DNA of 64,000 nucleotides from JAMBLL01 sp964387145 (GTDB lineage: Bacteria > Actinomycetota > Acidimicrobiia > Spongiisociales > UBA5794). The notes beneath the pieces are model-generated. The model was not told the DNA's origin. It saw nothing but the letters and a program-made list of their open reading frames with translations, and made no database searches. Position numbers and translations under genes: made by a program. The DNA lies in contig CAYLVM010000002.1 in NCBI GenBank assembly GCA_964387145.1, positions 1-64,000 of the forward strand, given 5' to 3'. Positions 41,816 through 50,276 of the stretch are shown one piece after another. Numbering within the stretch: position 1 is the first letter of the stretch; every line of letters starts with the position of its first letter.

Positions 41816-41829
41816 GTTTCACGTGAAAC
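41816..41829. promoter_or_regulatory. parS: parS site 2, overlapping the rsmG start
   Basis: A second perfect GTTTCACGTGAAAC, 41 bp from the first. It contains the rsmG start codon GTG (41823-41825) and touches its ribosome binding site GAGG (41813-41816). Confidence 0.95.
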
Positions 41830-42449
41830 GGTCCGACGCCGCATTCGAGCGAGTGGCCCGCTGGTTGGAGATCCCACTGGATCTCAACCAGCGGGCCTTG
41901 CTTGTGCGGTATGAGGAGTGGTTGGGGACGGAGGCGGTCAGTGCTGGAGGTATCGGACCGCACGAGGTCGATCGATTGTTCGACCGGCACATCCTCGACT
42001 CACTCGCCTATCTCAGAGGTTGTCCGATGGAGGCCTCCACGCTACTCGACGTTGGCGGCGGGGTGGGCCTGCCGTCGATCCCGATCGCTGTTGCACGACC
42101 CGATCTTGCAGTGACGATGGTCGACAGGTCGGAGAACAGATCGCGACTCGCGCGACGCGCTCTTCGCATCCTCGGAATCACGAACGTCGAGGTGGCCACG
42201 GTGGATGTGGATGCTCTGTCGGATCGGTTCGACACGGTGACGTTCCGGGCCTCGTTGAGGATCGAGGACGCTGCCCGGGCCACGGTCAAGCTGACGGGGC
42301 CCCAGGGCGTTGGAGTATTCGGGGTGTCGCGGCGTCCCGAGGAGCCGACGATCCCTAGCGCGCCGGCGGGTGTTACCTTCACCCTGTCATCCGAGGGCAG
42401 CGGGGTCCTTGACTCGCCGTTCTGGCTCCTTAGGATGCAACGTACCTGA
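41823..42449 (+). CDS. rsmG: 16S rRNA (guanine-N7) methyltransferase RsmG
   Basis: 208 aa. SAM-binding motif LLDVGGGVGLPSIPIAVARP (about residues 74-93) and HILDSLAYL before it match GidB/RsmG, which methylates G527 of 16S rRNA. GTG 41823 lies inside parS site 2, with GAGG six bases upstream. Motif I reads GGGVG rather than the common GSGAG. It precedes parA by 27 bp. Confidence 0.9.
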   Translation: MKRSDAAFERVARWLEIPLDLNQRALLVRYEEWLGTEAVSAGGIGPHEVDRLFDRHILDSLAYLRGCPMEASTLLDVGGGVGLPSIPIAVARPDLAVTMVDRSENRSRLARRALRILGITNVEVATVDVDALSDRFDTVTFRASLRIEDAARATVKLTGPQGVGVFGVSRRPEEPTIPSAPAGVTFTLSSEGSGVLDSPFWLLRMQRT

Positions 42450-42476
42450 CCGATTTACCGAGGAGCACACCCGACG

Positions 42477-43253
42477 ATGTCTCAGGGAAAGATCGTGGCG
42501 ATCGCCAACCAGAAGGGTGGTGTGGGCAAGTCCACAACCGCCATCAACCTGGGGGCGGGCCTCGCCTTCCAGGATGAGCGGATCCTGATCGTCGACCTGG
42601 ATCCCCAGGGGAATACGACTTCGGGACTCGGCATCGATCGAAACTCCATCGATCAGTCGATGTACGACGTCCTCGTGGAGGGTACGGGCATGGAGGATGT
42701 CCTTGAGCCGACATCGGTGAAGGACCTCCACGTCGTGCCGGCGACGATCGAGTTGGCGGGAGCCGAGATCGAACTCGTCTCGATGATGTCGAGAGAGCAG
42801 CGACTCAAACAGGCCATTGCCCGGGTGATCGACGAGTACGATTTCATCCTCATCGACTGTCCACCGTCTCTTGGTCTGTTGACGATCAACGGCCTGGCAG
42901 CTGCGGATGAGGTCATGATCCCGATCCAGTGCGAGTACTACGCCCTCGAGGGAGTCAGTCAGTTGACACGGAATATCGGTTTGGTCCAGGCGAACCTCAA
43001 CCCTCAGCTTGAGGTTGAAGGTATCGTTCTGACGATGTTCGATGGAAGGACCACTCTTGCCAGCGACGTTGTGGCGCAGGTGAGGGAGCATTTCGGGGAG
43101 ACGACGTACAAGACGGTGATACCGCGAACGGTTCGCCTGAGTGAAGCCCCGTCGTATGGAGAGCCGATCGAGGCGTACGACTCGATGTCACGAGGAGCCA
43201 TCGCCTACCGGGAGTTGGCACGAGAGTTCAGGAGGCGTCATGGCCGCACGTAA
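42477..43253 (+). CDS. parA: Chromosome partition ATPase ParA (Soj)
   Basis: 258 aa. Deviant Walker A QKGGVGKSTTAINLGAGLA with the signature first Lys, Walker A' region DLDPQGNTTSGLG and Walker B DFILIDCPPSLG. With ParB it moves newly copied origins apart. It overlaps parB by 14 bp. Confidence 0.96.
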   Translation: MSQGKIVAIANQKGGVGKSTTAINLGAGLAFQDERILIVDLDPQGNTTSGLGIDRNSIDQSMYDVLVEGTGMEDVLEPTSVKDLHVVPATIELAGAEIELVSMMSREQRLKQAIARVIDEYDFILIDCPPSLGLLTINGLAAADEVMIPIQCEYYALEGVSQLTRNIGLVQANLNPQLEVEGIVLTMFDGRTTLASDVVAQVREHFGETTYKTVIPRTVRLSEAPSYGEPIEAYDSMSRGAIAYRELAREFRRRHGRT

Positions 43254-44097
43254 GAGTGGTTTGGGCAGGGGCCTCGATGCCCTGATCCCCCAGGAGCATC
43301 CGGAGTCCGGGTATGCGGAGATCTCGATCGATGCGATCCGTCCGAACCCGGATCAACCCCGTAGAGACTTCGACCAGGAGGCTCTCGATGCACTCGCAGC
43401 TTCTATCGCTGCGGTCGGCCTGTTGCAACCGATCGTCGTGCGTCCAGATGGTGAAGGGTATCTGCTCGTTGCTGGGGAGCGACGTTTACGCGCTTCCAAG
43501 CAGACTGGCATGGCGAGAATTCCAGCAGTCATCCGAGGTGGGTCCGAGAGTCGCTCGAACGTTACAGAGGCGTTGATCGAGAACCTTCAACGCGAGGACC
43601 TCTCCGTGCTCGAGGAGGCTGCCGCCTACGAACAGTTACTGGAAGAATATGGTATGACGCACGAAGAGGTTGGTCACATCGTCGGAAAGAGTCGCAGTGC
43701 GGTCTCCAACACGGTTCGGCTTCTGGTACTTCCCGGCGCGATCCAGTCGATGCTGGTCGCGGGGCAGCTCACGGCGGGCCATGCAAGGGCGCTCCTTGGC
43801 ACAGATGACGAGGCGTACGCGATGCACATCGCCAAGCGGGCAGTTGCAGAGGGTTGGACCGTTCGGCGCGTCGAGGAGGCGATCCGCCTGCGTTCGACGC
43901 AGACTGCTAGGTCGGGGGGATCCACCGGTTCCGTTCGGCCTGCTGCGATCATCGAACTCGAGCACAGGCTCCAGGATCGCCTTGAAACGAAGGTCAAGAT
44001 CGACCACCGAGCCAAGGGCGGCAAGATCACGATCAAGTACACCTCGTCGCAGGACCTCGAGCGGATCTACCGCTACCTCTTCGACCCGTCGGGCTGA
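43240..44097 (+). CDS. parB: Chromosome partition protein ParB (Spo0J)
   Basis: 285 aa. CTPase/ParB motifs NPDQPRRDF, GLLQPIVVRP and LVAGERRLRA (the GERRxRA box), and the helix-turn-helix EEVGHIVGKSRSAVSNTVRL that reads parS. ATG 43240 has GGAGG just upstream, within the end of parA. Its last 25 bp overlap the convergent cwlM-like gene. Confidence 0.96.
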   Translation: MAARKSGLGRGLDALIPQEHPESGYAEISIDAIRPNPDQPRRDFDQEALDALAASIAAVGLLQPIVVRPDGEGYLLVAGERRLRASKQTGMARIPAVIRGGSESRSNVTEALIENLQREDLSVLEEAAAYEQLLEEYGMTHEEVGHIVGKSRSAVSNTVRLLVLPGAIQSMLVAGQLTAGHARALLGTDDEAYAMHIAKRAVAEGWTVRRVEEAIRLRSTQTARSGGSTGSVRPAAIIELEHRLQDRLETKVKIDHRAKGGKITIKYTSSQDLERIYRYLFDPSG

Positions 44098-45059
44098 GAG
44101 AGGACACCGTCTTCATACAGTGAGGCGATCACGTTGGCAACGACGCGGCCGACGCGACGGTTCATGGCGCGAACCGACACGACGATCGCAGGTGATCGCG
44201 TGTTCTTGAGGATCGGCATCGTGCGGCCGGCAGAGGAGAGGCCGAGCCGCTCACCAACGAGGTCGGCGACGGCCATTCCTGCTTCGGACCGGCTGTGTTC
44301 CGAGCTGAAGTAGAACACCGCCTCCTCGCCGTCCTGGGGGAGGAAGAACCCGATCACCATATCGACGTTGAGCCGGTTCGCTCGTTGAGCGCGTATCGAC
44401 GGCGGCGGGGACGTGTCGATGCTGTGGCTTATGATCGGATGCCCTCCGAGCAGTTGGATCGCTGCACTGGCCTCCATCGCCGCGTTCCACGTGGCACCGG
44501 ACTCATCGTCTGTTCTGCACTCCGGATCGATGTAGATGCGTTGCCCTGTGATCGAATCGGGAAGGGTTTGGAGCCACTGTCGCTCGCGAACGGCTTCTCT
44601 CCCAGGCTTCTGCGTGGCACGCCCTACGAGCCGCAACTCGCTTGCAACGAGATCTCCGGCTATACCGTCTTCGGCGAGGCTTCGATTGCGTTGAAAATCG
44701 AGAAGACCATGCAACGTGGCAGGGCCGAAGATGCCGTCGACCTTGTCGGTGTCGAATCCAAGAGAGTTCAAGCGCGCTTGGAGTTCCGCGACATCATCAC
44801 CGCGCATCATCGGGACCCGGTGGTAGAGCATGCGGTCACCGAGCCGATATCCAGCATCTACCAGTGAGCGCCACGTGTCGGGACCGACGATCCCGTCCGT
44901 TGGAAGTCCACGGTCGGCCTGAAATCCGGCTACTGCGCGCTGTGTTCCCTCGTCGAACACGCCAGACGCGTCGTCTCCGGTATCGAATCCGAGTGCTGTG
45001 AGCCGGTCCTGGATATCACGTACGGGCTCACCGCGATCGCCTTGGTGAAAGAGCCTCAC
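44073..45059 (-). CDS. cwlM: CwlM-like protein: two PG-binding domains and a degenerate amidase_3 domain
   Basis: 328 aa. Residues 5-70 and 80-145 are two peptidoglycan-binding type 1 repeats (GFDTGDDASGVFDEGTQRAV and GFDTDKVDGIFGPATLHGLL). Residues 170-320 follow the amidase_3 fold, but the zinc sites are gone. IYIDPECRTDDES replaces the usual DPGHGG, and the SIHxN His region reads MVIGFFLPQDG. Mycobacterial CwlM, at the same locus, is a regulator of peptidoglycan synthesis rather than an amidase; the losses here support that. Neighbours trxA and trxB follow the same order as in mycobacteria. Confidence 0.85.
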   Translation of the reverse strand: MRLFHQGDRGEPVRDIQDRLTALGFDTGDDASGVFDEGTQRAVAGFQADRGLPTDGIVGPDTWRSLVDAGYRLGDRMLYHRVPMMRGDDVAELQARLNSLGFDTDKVDGIFGPATLHGLLDFQRNRSLAEDGIAGDLVASELRLVGRATQKPGREAVRERQWLQTLPDSITGQRIYIDPECRTDDESGATWNAAMEASAAIQLLGGHPIISHSIDTSPPPSIRAQRANRLNVDMVIGFFLPQDGEEAVFYFSSEHSRSEAGMAVADLVGERLGLSSAGRTMPILKNTRSPAIVVSVRAMNRRVGRVVANVIASLYEDGVLSQPDGSKR

Positions 45060-45085
45060 GAACTCAATCGTGCCAGATTCGTGTG

Positions 45086-45412
45086 CTAGTTGACGAAGTC
45101 GGCAAGTTCTACCTGCAGTTGGCCTTTGCTCCGCGCACCGACGAAGCGACGCTTCTCCTCGCCGTCCTGGAAGACGATGAGGGTCGGGATGCTCATGACG
45201 GAGTAGGTGCTCATCGTTGCCGGGTTCTCGTCGACGTTGAGTTTCGCAACGGTGAGCTTGCCCGAGAGCTCCCCTGCGAGCTCATCGAGGGGGGTGTCCA
45301 TCATCTTGCACGGGCCGCACCACTCGGCCCAGAAGTCCACGAGTGTTGGGGTTTCGGATGCAATGATCGATGCGAAGTCTGCATCCGTCGCTGTGATTGT
45401 ATTCTGACCCAT
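45086..45412 (-). CDS. trxA: Thioredoxin
   Basis: 108 aa. Active site DFWAEWCGPCKMMDTPLDEL has the canonical WCGPC, and VMSIPTLIVFQDG has the cis-Pro. Reduces protein disulphides with electrons from TrxB, whose gene lies 56 bp upstream. A hairpin separates them. Confidence 0.96.
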   Translation of the reverse strand: MGQNTITATDADFASIIASETPTLVDFWAEWCGPCKMMDTPLDELAGELSGKLTVAKLNVDENPATMSTYSVMSIPTLIVFQDGEEKRRFVGARSKGQLQVELADFVN

Positions 45413-45428
45413 GTCGTCTCCTCTCAGT

Positions 45429-45457
45429 CTGTTCCCGTGTCAGAGACCCGGGAACAG
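45429..45457. terminator. Perfect inverted repeat between trxB and trxA
   Basis: CTGTTCCCG (45429-45437) and CGGGAACAG (45449-45457) form a 9-bp stem with an 11-nt loop. It may partly terminate trxB transcripts, mark RNA processing, or bind a regulator. Confidence 0.5.
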
Positions 45458-45468
45458 TTCGGATCTGT

Positions 45469-46389
45469 TCAGTCTTGTGCGTCGAGCCAGCGTTCGGTGT
45501 CGAGCGCTGCCTGGCACCCGAGACCTGCTGCCGTCACTGCTTGTCGGTACACCTTGTCTGTGACATCGCCCGCGGCGTAGACACCTTCTACAGAAGTGCG
45601 TGTTTGGCCTGGTGGCGTAACGATGTAGCCGGCGTCGTCGAGTTCGAGGTGCCCCTCGAACACGGAGGTATTGGGAGAGTGCCCGATGGCTACGAAGACA
45701 CCGTCTGTAGACAACTCCTTGGTTTCATCGGTGAGCGTGTCTCGGAGCACGACTCCTGTGACGAACTCGTCACCGAGGATCTCGTCGACCGTGGTGTTCC
45801 AGGCGACCTCGATCTTGGGATGGTTGATCACACGCTCTGACATGATGGTCGACGCCCGGAACTCGTCGCGGCGATGGACCACGGTGAGCTTCGAGGCGAA
45901 CTTCGTCAGGAAGATGGCTTCCTCCATGGCGGTGTCGCCGCCACCGACGACGACGAGTTCCTTGTCCCTGAAGAAGAACCCGTCACATGTGGCGCAGGCT
46001 GAAACGCCGTAGCCGCGGAGCCGCTCTTCGCCGGGAACGCCGAGCCACCGAGCAGAGGCACCGGTGGTGATGATGATCGAATCTGCCCGGTACTCGTCCT
46101 TATCCACCGACACCGTGAAGGGTCTCTTGGAGAAGTCGACATCGGTGACATTGGAACTGATGATGCGGGTTCCGAAACGTTCGGCCTGTTTGCGAATCTG
46201 GTCCATGAGGTCTGGACCCATGATGCCGTCTGGGAAGCCGGGGAAGTTCTCGACGTCCGTTGTGATCATGAGTTGACCACCCCGCTCCATCCCCTCGATC
46301 ATGAGGGGTTCGAGTCCGGCACGAGCGGCGTAGATGGCTGCGGTCAGGCCTGCGGGGCCTGAGCCGATGATGAGGACCTGCTCGGTCAT
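45469..46389 (-). CDS. trxB: Thioredoxin reductase (NADPH)
   Basis: 306 aa. FAD motif IIGSGPAGLTAAIYAARAG, redox site ACATCDGFF with the CATC pair, NADPH motif VVGGGDTAMEEA and C-terminal GVYAAGDVTDKVYRQ. Reduces thioredoxin. ATG 46389 follows AGGAG; the longer frame is shadow. Confidence 0.97.
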   Translation of the reverse strand: MTEQVLIIGSGPAGLTAAIYAARAGLEPLMIEGMERGGQLMITTDVENFPGFPDGIMGPDLMDQIRKQAERFGTRIISSNVTDVDFSKRPFTVSVDKDEYRADSIIITTGASARWLGVPGEERLRGYGVSACATCDGFFFRDKELVVVGGGDTAMEEAIFLTKFASKLTVVHRRDEFRASTIMSERVINHPKIEVAWNTTVDEILGDEFVTGVVLRDTLTDETKELSTDGVFVAIGHSPNTSVFEGHLELDDAGYIVTPPGQTRTSVEGVYAAGDVTDKVYRQAVTAAGLGCQAALDTERWLDAQD

Positions 46390-46391
46390 GC

Positions 46392-46697
46392 TCACTCCTG
46401 TTGTGGATCTCGGTCTTGGGGAAACCGCCGCGACCAGATGAAGGCTCCTACGAGGATCAGGATCAGGCCCACAGCGGCATACGCTGTTTCCGTACCGATC
46501 AGCGTTCCGAGAGCCCGAAATATTCCAACGAGTAGCCAGAAGATGCCCATCACCGAGGTGACGACGAGGATGAGGCCGATCGCTGCCCACGTGATGCCGG
46601 TTGCAGCCTTATCTACGGACAGCTCACGGATTCGGCTCGCCACCATCTCGAGGAAGTCGGCGATACGGGCGGAAAGGGGAGGACTGGGTTCGACCAT
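46392..46697 (-). CDS. Small two-helix membrane protein of the sigM locus
   Basis: 101 aa. A cytoplasmic helix (1-30) and two transmembrane helices (about 34-62 and 68-90), then RRFPQDRDPQQE. Ends 2 bp before trxB, so co-transcribed. Resembles small holin-like or phosphatase-regulator membrane proteins only in size; unassigned. Confidence 0.6.
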   Translation of the reverse strand: MVEPSPPLSARIADFLEMVASRIRELSVDKAATGITWAAIGLILVVTSVMGIFWLLVGIFRALGTLIGTETAYAAVGLILILVGAFIWSRRFPQDRDPQQE

Positions 46698-46737
46698 AGA
46701 CCCACAGAGTAGCCGGTCAACGGCTGTCGATGTCAGG

Positions 46738-47553
46738 TCAAGGGAGTGTGGCGGTCACCCGACACGTCTCGAGGTCGAGACTGATGACGCTCGTCACCGT
46801 TCCCTCTATTCCGACACCGAGGTGAACAACCTGTGCCCCCTCTGTCGTAGTCGCCGCCAACGGTGTGAGCTCATCGTCGGGAAGGGAGTCCCCGAGCCGG
46901 TCGATACAGTCCTCGAGGACAGCGACTTCGACAGTGGTCATCGCTGCCTCGTCCTCGACGAACTTCTGCATATCAGCACTCGTCGTATCGAGCTCTCGGA
47001 GTGAAGTGAGGAGGAGACCGACGTCCGACGTTGGTATCTCGGTGAGGGCCAGGAACTCGATGCCGACATCACCAGCGGGAGCGGAGGTCACGGTTGGTGC
47101 CGACTCGGCTGTGCCGCCGTCGCCGCCGTCGGCAAGACCGGTGATCTCCTGAGTGCTGAGGGAGTCGGTTGCCACGAGGGCGACATCTTCAGCGGCATCG
47201 TTGCCGGACAACAGACCCGGGACCGCAACGAAGGCAACGGCGACCGCGGCGACCGCGGCGAGCCCCGCCACCGGCTTCCACCACCGAGACCGGGGCTGGG
47301 GAGCAGGCGTAGCTGTGGCTGTGGGTTCGAGATGGAGTTGTGTCACGAGATTCGATCGCAACGTCGACCGCTCCAAGGCATTCAGCGTGACGGCGGGGAG
47401 ATCATCGAGTGCCTCGATGACGGTGATCTGTGCTGCGAGTTCGCTGGCGAGCTCCTGGTCGGAAGCGACCAGCGCTCGGGCGCGCTCTTCATCTTCTCCG
47501 CTGAGAGCTCCCTGTGCCAGGGCGAGGACGATCTCGATGTCGCTGTCTTTCAT
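46738..47553 (-). CDS. Membrane anti-sigma factor partner of the SigM-like sigma
   Basis: 271 aa. A cytoplasmic N-terminal domain (1-90) with acidic helices, one transmembrane helix (about 92-114, WKPVAGLAAVAAVAVAFVAV) and an extracytoplasmic domain. The HxxxCxxC zinc motif is absent. Start overlaps the sigma stop (ATGA), and the order sigma then anti-sigma equals sigM-rsmM in mycobacteria. It probably holds the sigma at the membrane until a signal arrives. Confidence 0.78.
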   Translation of the reverse strand: MKDSDIEIVLALAQGALSGEDEERARALVASDQELASELAAQITVIEALDDLPAVTLNALERSTLRSNLVTQLHLEPTATATPAPQPRSRWWKPVAGLAAVAAVAVAFVAVPGLLSGNDAAEDVALVATDSLSTQEITGLADGGDGGTAESAPTVTSAPAGDVGIEFLALTEIPTSDVGLLLTSLRELDTTSADMQKFVEDEAAMTTVEVAVLEDCIDRLGDSLPDDELTPLAATTTEGAQVVHLGVGIEGTVTSVISLDLETCRVTATLP

Positions 47554-48134
47554 GATTCTCCGCTGTCCCCGTTTGGATGCTTATCGGGGGGCCTCAGGTT
47601 CCCGAGACTTTGAGATAGTTGTTTGCGGGCCCGGAACAATCGACTCTTGATGGTTCCGACCGGTACTTCGAGGGTATCGCTTGCCTGCTCAAGCGACATG
47701 CCCTGAAGGTCGACGAGCACGATCGCAGCCCTGAAGTCGGCACTGAGGTCGGCGAGGGCCTCCTCGATGTCGGGGCGCACCTCGACGGCTTCGAGCAGGC
47801 TCTCCGTCGAGGGGTCCGGGCTGTCGTGTCCCTCTGGGATACTGGTCGTGCGCTTTCGCTTCGCCCGACGGAGATGGTCGTAGCAGGTGTTGACGGCCAC
47901 CCGGTAGAGCCAGGTGGAGAAGGCAGCCTTCGCCTGGTACCGGTCCGCCTTGCGGAAGACCGTCAGGAAGGTGTCTTGCGTTGCGTCGAGCGCTGCCTCC
48001 CTGTCACGCAACATGCGCAGACATACAGCGAACACACGGTCTTCGTGGGCATCCATGAGTTCGTTGAATGCATCGATGTCACCTTTGAGATAGCGATCGA
48101 TCAACTCGATGTCGAGGTGGGCCCTGTCGGTCAT
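47550..48134 (-). CDS. ECF sigma factor, SigM-like by position
   Basis: 194 aa. Region 2 contains AALDATQDTFLTVFRKADRY and STWLYRVAVNTCYDHLRR; region 4 contains MSLEQASDTLEVPVGTIKSR. Adjacent to trxB, trxA and cwlM-like genes, as sigM is in mycobacteria, where it responds to envelope or oxidative stress. Regulon not visible here. Confidence 0.88.
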   Translation of the reverse strand: MTDRAHLDIELIDRYLKGDIDAFNELMDAHEDRVFAVCLRMLRDREAALDATQDTFLTVFRKADRYQAKAAFSTWLYRVAVNTCYDHLRRAKRKRTTSIPEGHDSPDPSTESLLEAVEVRPDIEEALADLSADFRAAIVLVDLQGMSLEQASDTLEVPVGTIKSRLFRARKQLSQSLGNLRPPDKHPNGDSGES

Positions 48135-48173
48135 GTTCCCGAGAGCGTAGGGAGATACATGTCTGGAGGTGTA

Positions 48174-49460
48174 TCAGGGGGTGAAGGAGACGTCGCGGAT
48201 CTCAGCGCGGTACGACCCGTCCTGCTGCTCGGGAAGGTCGGTGAGCCACAGGCGCCAAAGACCTCCCCCACGGAGAGGAAGTTGCATGCGCACCTCGGCC
48301 GCCTGGAGTGTTCCTCTCGCAATGTGGCTCCAATCCCGGGGATCGTCGGGTACTGCTTCGGACCAGCCGATCAGATACGTCGTGCCGGCCGTGCCTGTGA
48401 TGTAGATGGCACCCGGAGTACCGGCGACGTCGAGGACGATCCCCACACCTTCCTTGATGTCGCGTATCGGCCGTGAGTACGCCTCGGTCGACCACGACGT
48501 GGACCGGTCCCCATCGATGGTGTTGTCGACCGTGTCGTCGCTCTCGGTGCCATCTCCGAGGGGGTCGTAGACGAGTGCAGTCGCCGGTAGTGCGTCCGTC
48601 CCCTCGGGTTCCTCGACGACGATCGGAGCGGTGACAGAAGGAGATGGTTGCTCGCCGGCGACCGGGTAGAGGAAGGGAGAGTTCGGGTCGAAGTCGGTTG
48701 CAAGACCGATGGCAGCGAGGAGGGAGATCGCCACAGCGATTGCAGCGAACATCGCGAGCATCTTCCACGGTTTGGCCGGTTCGGGCTCTTCGGGAGGATG
48801 ATACTCCGTCGATGCGAGGGCGTTCGCGAGGCCCGCAGCGTCGAGGGTGCCTGCGATCCCAGCCGAAAGGGCATCGTCGACCGCTTCAGGGAGGCCATCG
48901 ATGACCGTCGAAGGCATCGTTCCAGCGTCGTGGGACCCGGTGATGGCCGCCCGAAGGACCTCGGCGAGGGCTCTCGTGTCCTCGGACTGCTCACTCCACC
49001 GGGGCCTGCGTCCGAACGCACCGAGCTTGACGGGGTGTGCAGCGGAGTAGTGAATGGCGGACGCGTCGATGGCCCCATGGAGTCCGCCGGCTTCGTGGTA
49101 CTTCCCAAGTGCCAAGCACAGGCCGGCGGCATTGGGAAGGAGTTCGTCCATAGGAAGTGCCTCTCCGGCGGCGATCCTGTCTTCGATCGTGACGCCGCCG
49201 TCCCACTCCGAGACCGAGTAAGCGGATGCTGCTGTATCTCCAGCGGCGAAGACGCGCTGGAGATGAATCTCGGTGAGGGCGGCTGCAGACCGGACCTTGT
49301 CGAGGAACGACTCCCGACGCTCGGGAGAGGATTCAGGGGCAAGGTATCGGATCAGTACAGGGCGGTCGAGACGCTCGTCTTTGGCAAGCCACTCCTCGAT
49401 GTCCCCGTCGCTCCCAAGCCGGATGTTCAGCCGGTATCGGTCGGGGAGTCTCGGGGGCAC
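48174..49460 (-). CDS. MviN-type pseudokinase with discoidin-like C-terminal domain, without MurJ part
   Basis: 428 aa. Residues 1-220 follow a protein kinase fold (DRYRLNIRLG, then VLIRYL), but the catalytic loop is GGLHGAIDASAIHYS instead of HRDxxxxN and DFG is replaced by LGAFG, so it is a pseudokinase. One transmembrane helix lies at about 231-255. The extracytoplasmic part (about 285-428) has a discoidin/carbohydrate-binding look (TVDNTIDGDRSTSWSTEAY). In many actinobacteria these two domains form the C-terminal half of the lipid II flippase MurJ/MviN at this very locus. Here the flippase helices are absent. Confidence 0.82.
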   Translation of the reverse strand: MPPRLPDRYRLNIRLGSDGDIEEWLAKDERLDRPVLIRYLAPESSPERRESFLDKVRSAAALTEIHLQRVFAAGDTAASAYSVSEWDGGVTIEDRIAAGEALPMDELLPNAAGLCLALGKYHEAGGLHGAIDASAIHYSAAHPVKLGAFGRRPRWSEQSEDTRALAEVLRAAITGSHDAGTMPSTVIDGLPEAVDDALSAGIAGTLDAAGLANALASTEYHPPEEPEPAKPWKMLAMFAAIAVAISLLAAIGLATDFDPNSPFLYPVAGEQPSPSVTAPIVVEEPEGTDALPATALVYDPLGDGTESDDTVDNTIDGDRSTSWSTEAYSRPIRDIKEGVGIVLDVAGTPGAIYITGTAGTTYLIGWSEAVPDDPRDWSHIARGTLQAAEVRMQLPLRGGGLWRLWLTDLPEQQDGSYRAEIRDVSFTP

Positions 49461-49462
49461 GT

Positions 49463-50197
49463 CTACCCCGCTTTGAGGACGGCGAGGGACTCAGGGAGCT
49501 GGACGTATCCCTCGGACTCGTAGAGAGCGAGGGCAGGGTCGTTGTCGCGTTGCGTGTTGAGGAGCAGCGCCTTGGATCCATGCCTTCGTGCACTGCGGGA
49601 TGCGGCCCGCACGAGGCTTCGACCCATCCCTTGTCCTTGCCACACAGGATCGACGGCGACCCTCTGGAGATAGGAGATGGCGTGGCCGTATCCAACGACG
49701 GCGTACCCCGTGATACCGAGGTCACCGTCACGGATCACGAAGACGGATGATCGCGAGGTTGCCTGGGTGGACTCGACGAGAGATGTGCGGTCGAATCGCC
49801 AGAATGGGTCGAACGCTGCCTGATCGATCGAGAGCATCTGATCGATGTCGTAGTCATCGTTTCGCACGACAAGGTGGCGAGGGGCAGGAACGGGCGCTTC
49901 GAGTCCGAGACGCATGAGGGCGAGTTCGAGGAACTCGACGAACCCAGCAGCCTCCCACGGCTTCCGTGCGGAAGGTGCAAGAGGAGAGGAGAACACCGAG
50001 GGTGCCCCAAGGTGTGTGAGGCGTTGGACACAGGCATCGATGAAACCGGTTCCGCCCCTCACGAGGCGCAGTGTGGCGTCCTCGACGGCGTCGTTCCATG
50101 GGCGAGCTTCGGCTCGTGCCCAACCGCGCCGAAGCGAGATGGGGCCCGGCCATACTCCTCTTTGAAATACACGATGTGGGGTGTCGGCTAACGCCAT
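49463..50197 (-). CDS. GNAT-family N-acetyltransferase
   Basis: 244 aa. The C-terminal GNAT core shows YLQRVAVDPVWQGQGMGRSL, the acetyl-CoA loop Q-x-x-G-x-G, and NDPALALYESEGY near the end. The N-terminal 90 residues look like a degenerate second GNAT domain. ATG 50197 follows GGGAGAGG. It lies 2 bp before the pseudokinase gene. Substrate unknown. Confidence 0.82.
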   Translation of the reverse strand: MALADTPHRVFQRGVWPGPISLRRGWARAEARPWNDAVEDATLRLVRGGTGFIDACVQRLTHLGAPSVFSSPLAPSARKPWEAAGFVEFLELALMRLGLEAPVPAPRHLVVRNDDYDIDQMLSIDQAAFDPFWRFDRTSLVESTQATSRSSVFVIRDGDLGITGYAVVGYGHAISYLQRVAVDPVWQGQGMGRSLVRAASRSARRHGSKALLLNTQRDNDPALALYESEGYVQLPESLAVLKAG

Positions 50198-50276
50198 GAC
50201 CTCTCCCGGAGTCCTGCCACGCACTCCGTAATGTACCCCCGATCGCGACGTGCCCGGCGCATGGCAGAATCGGACC

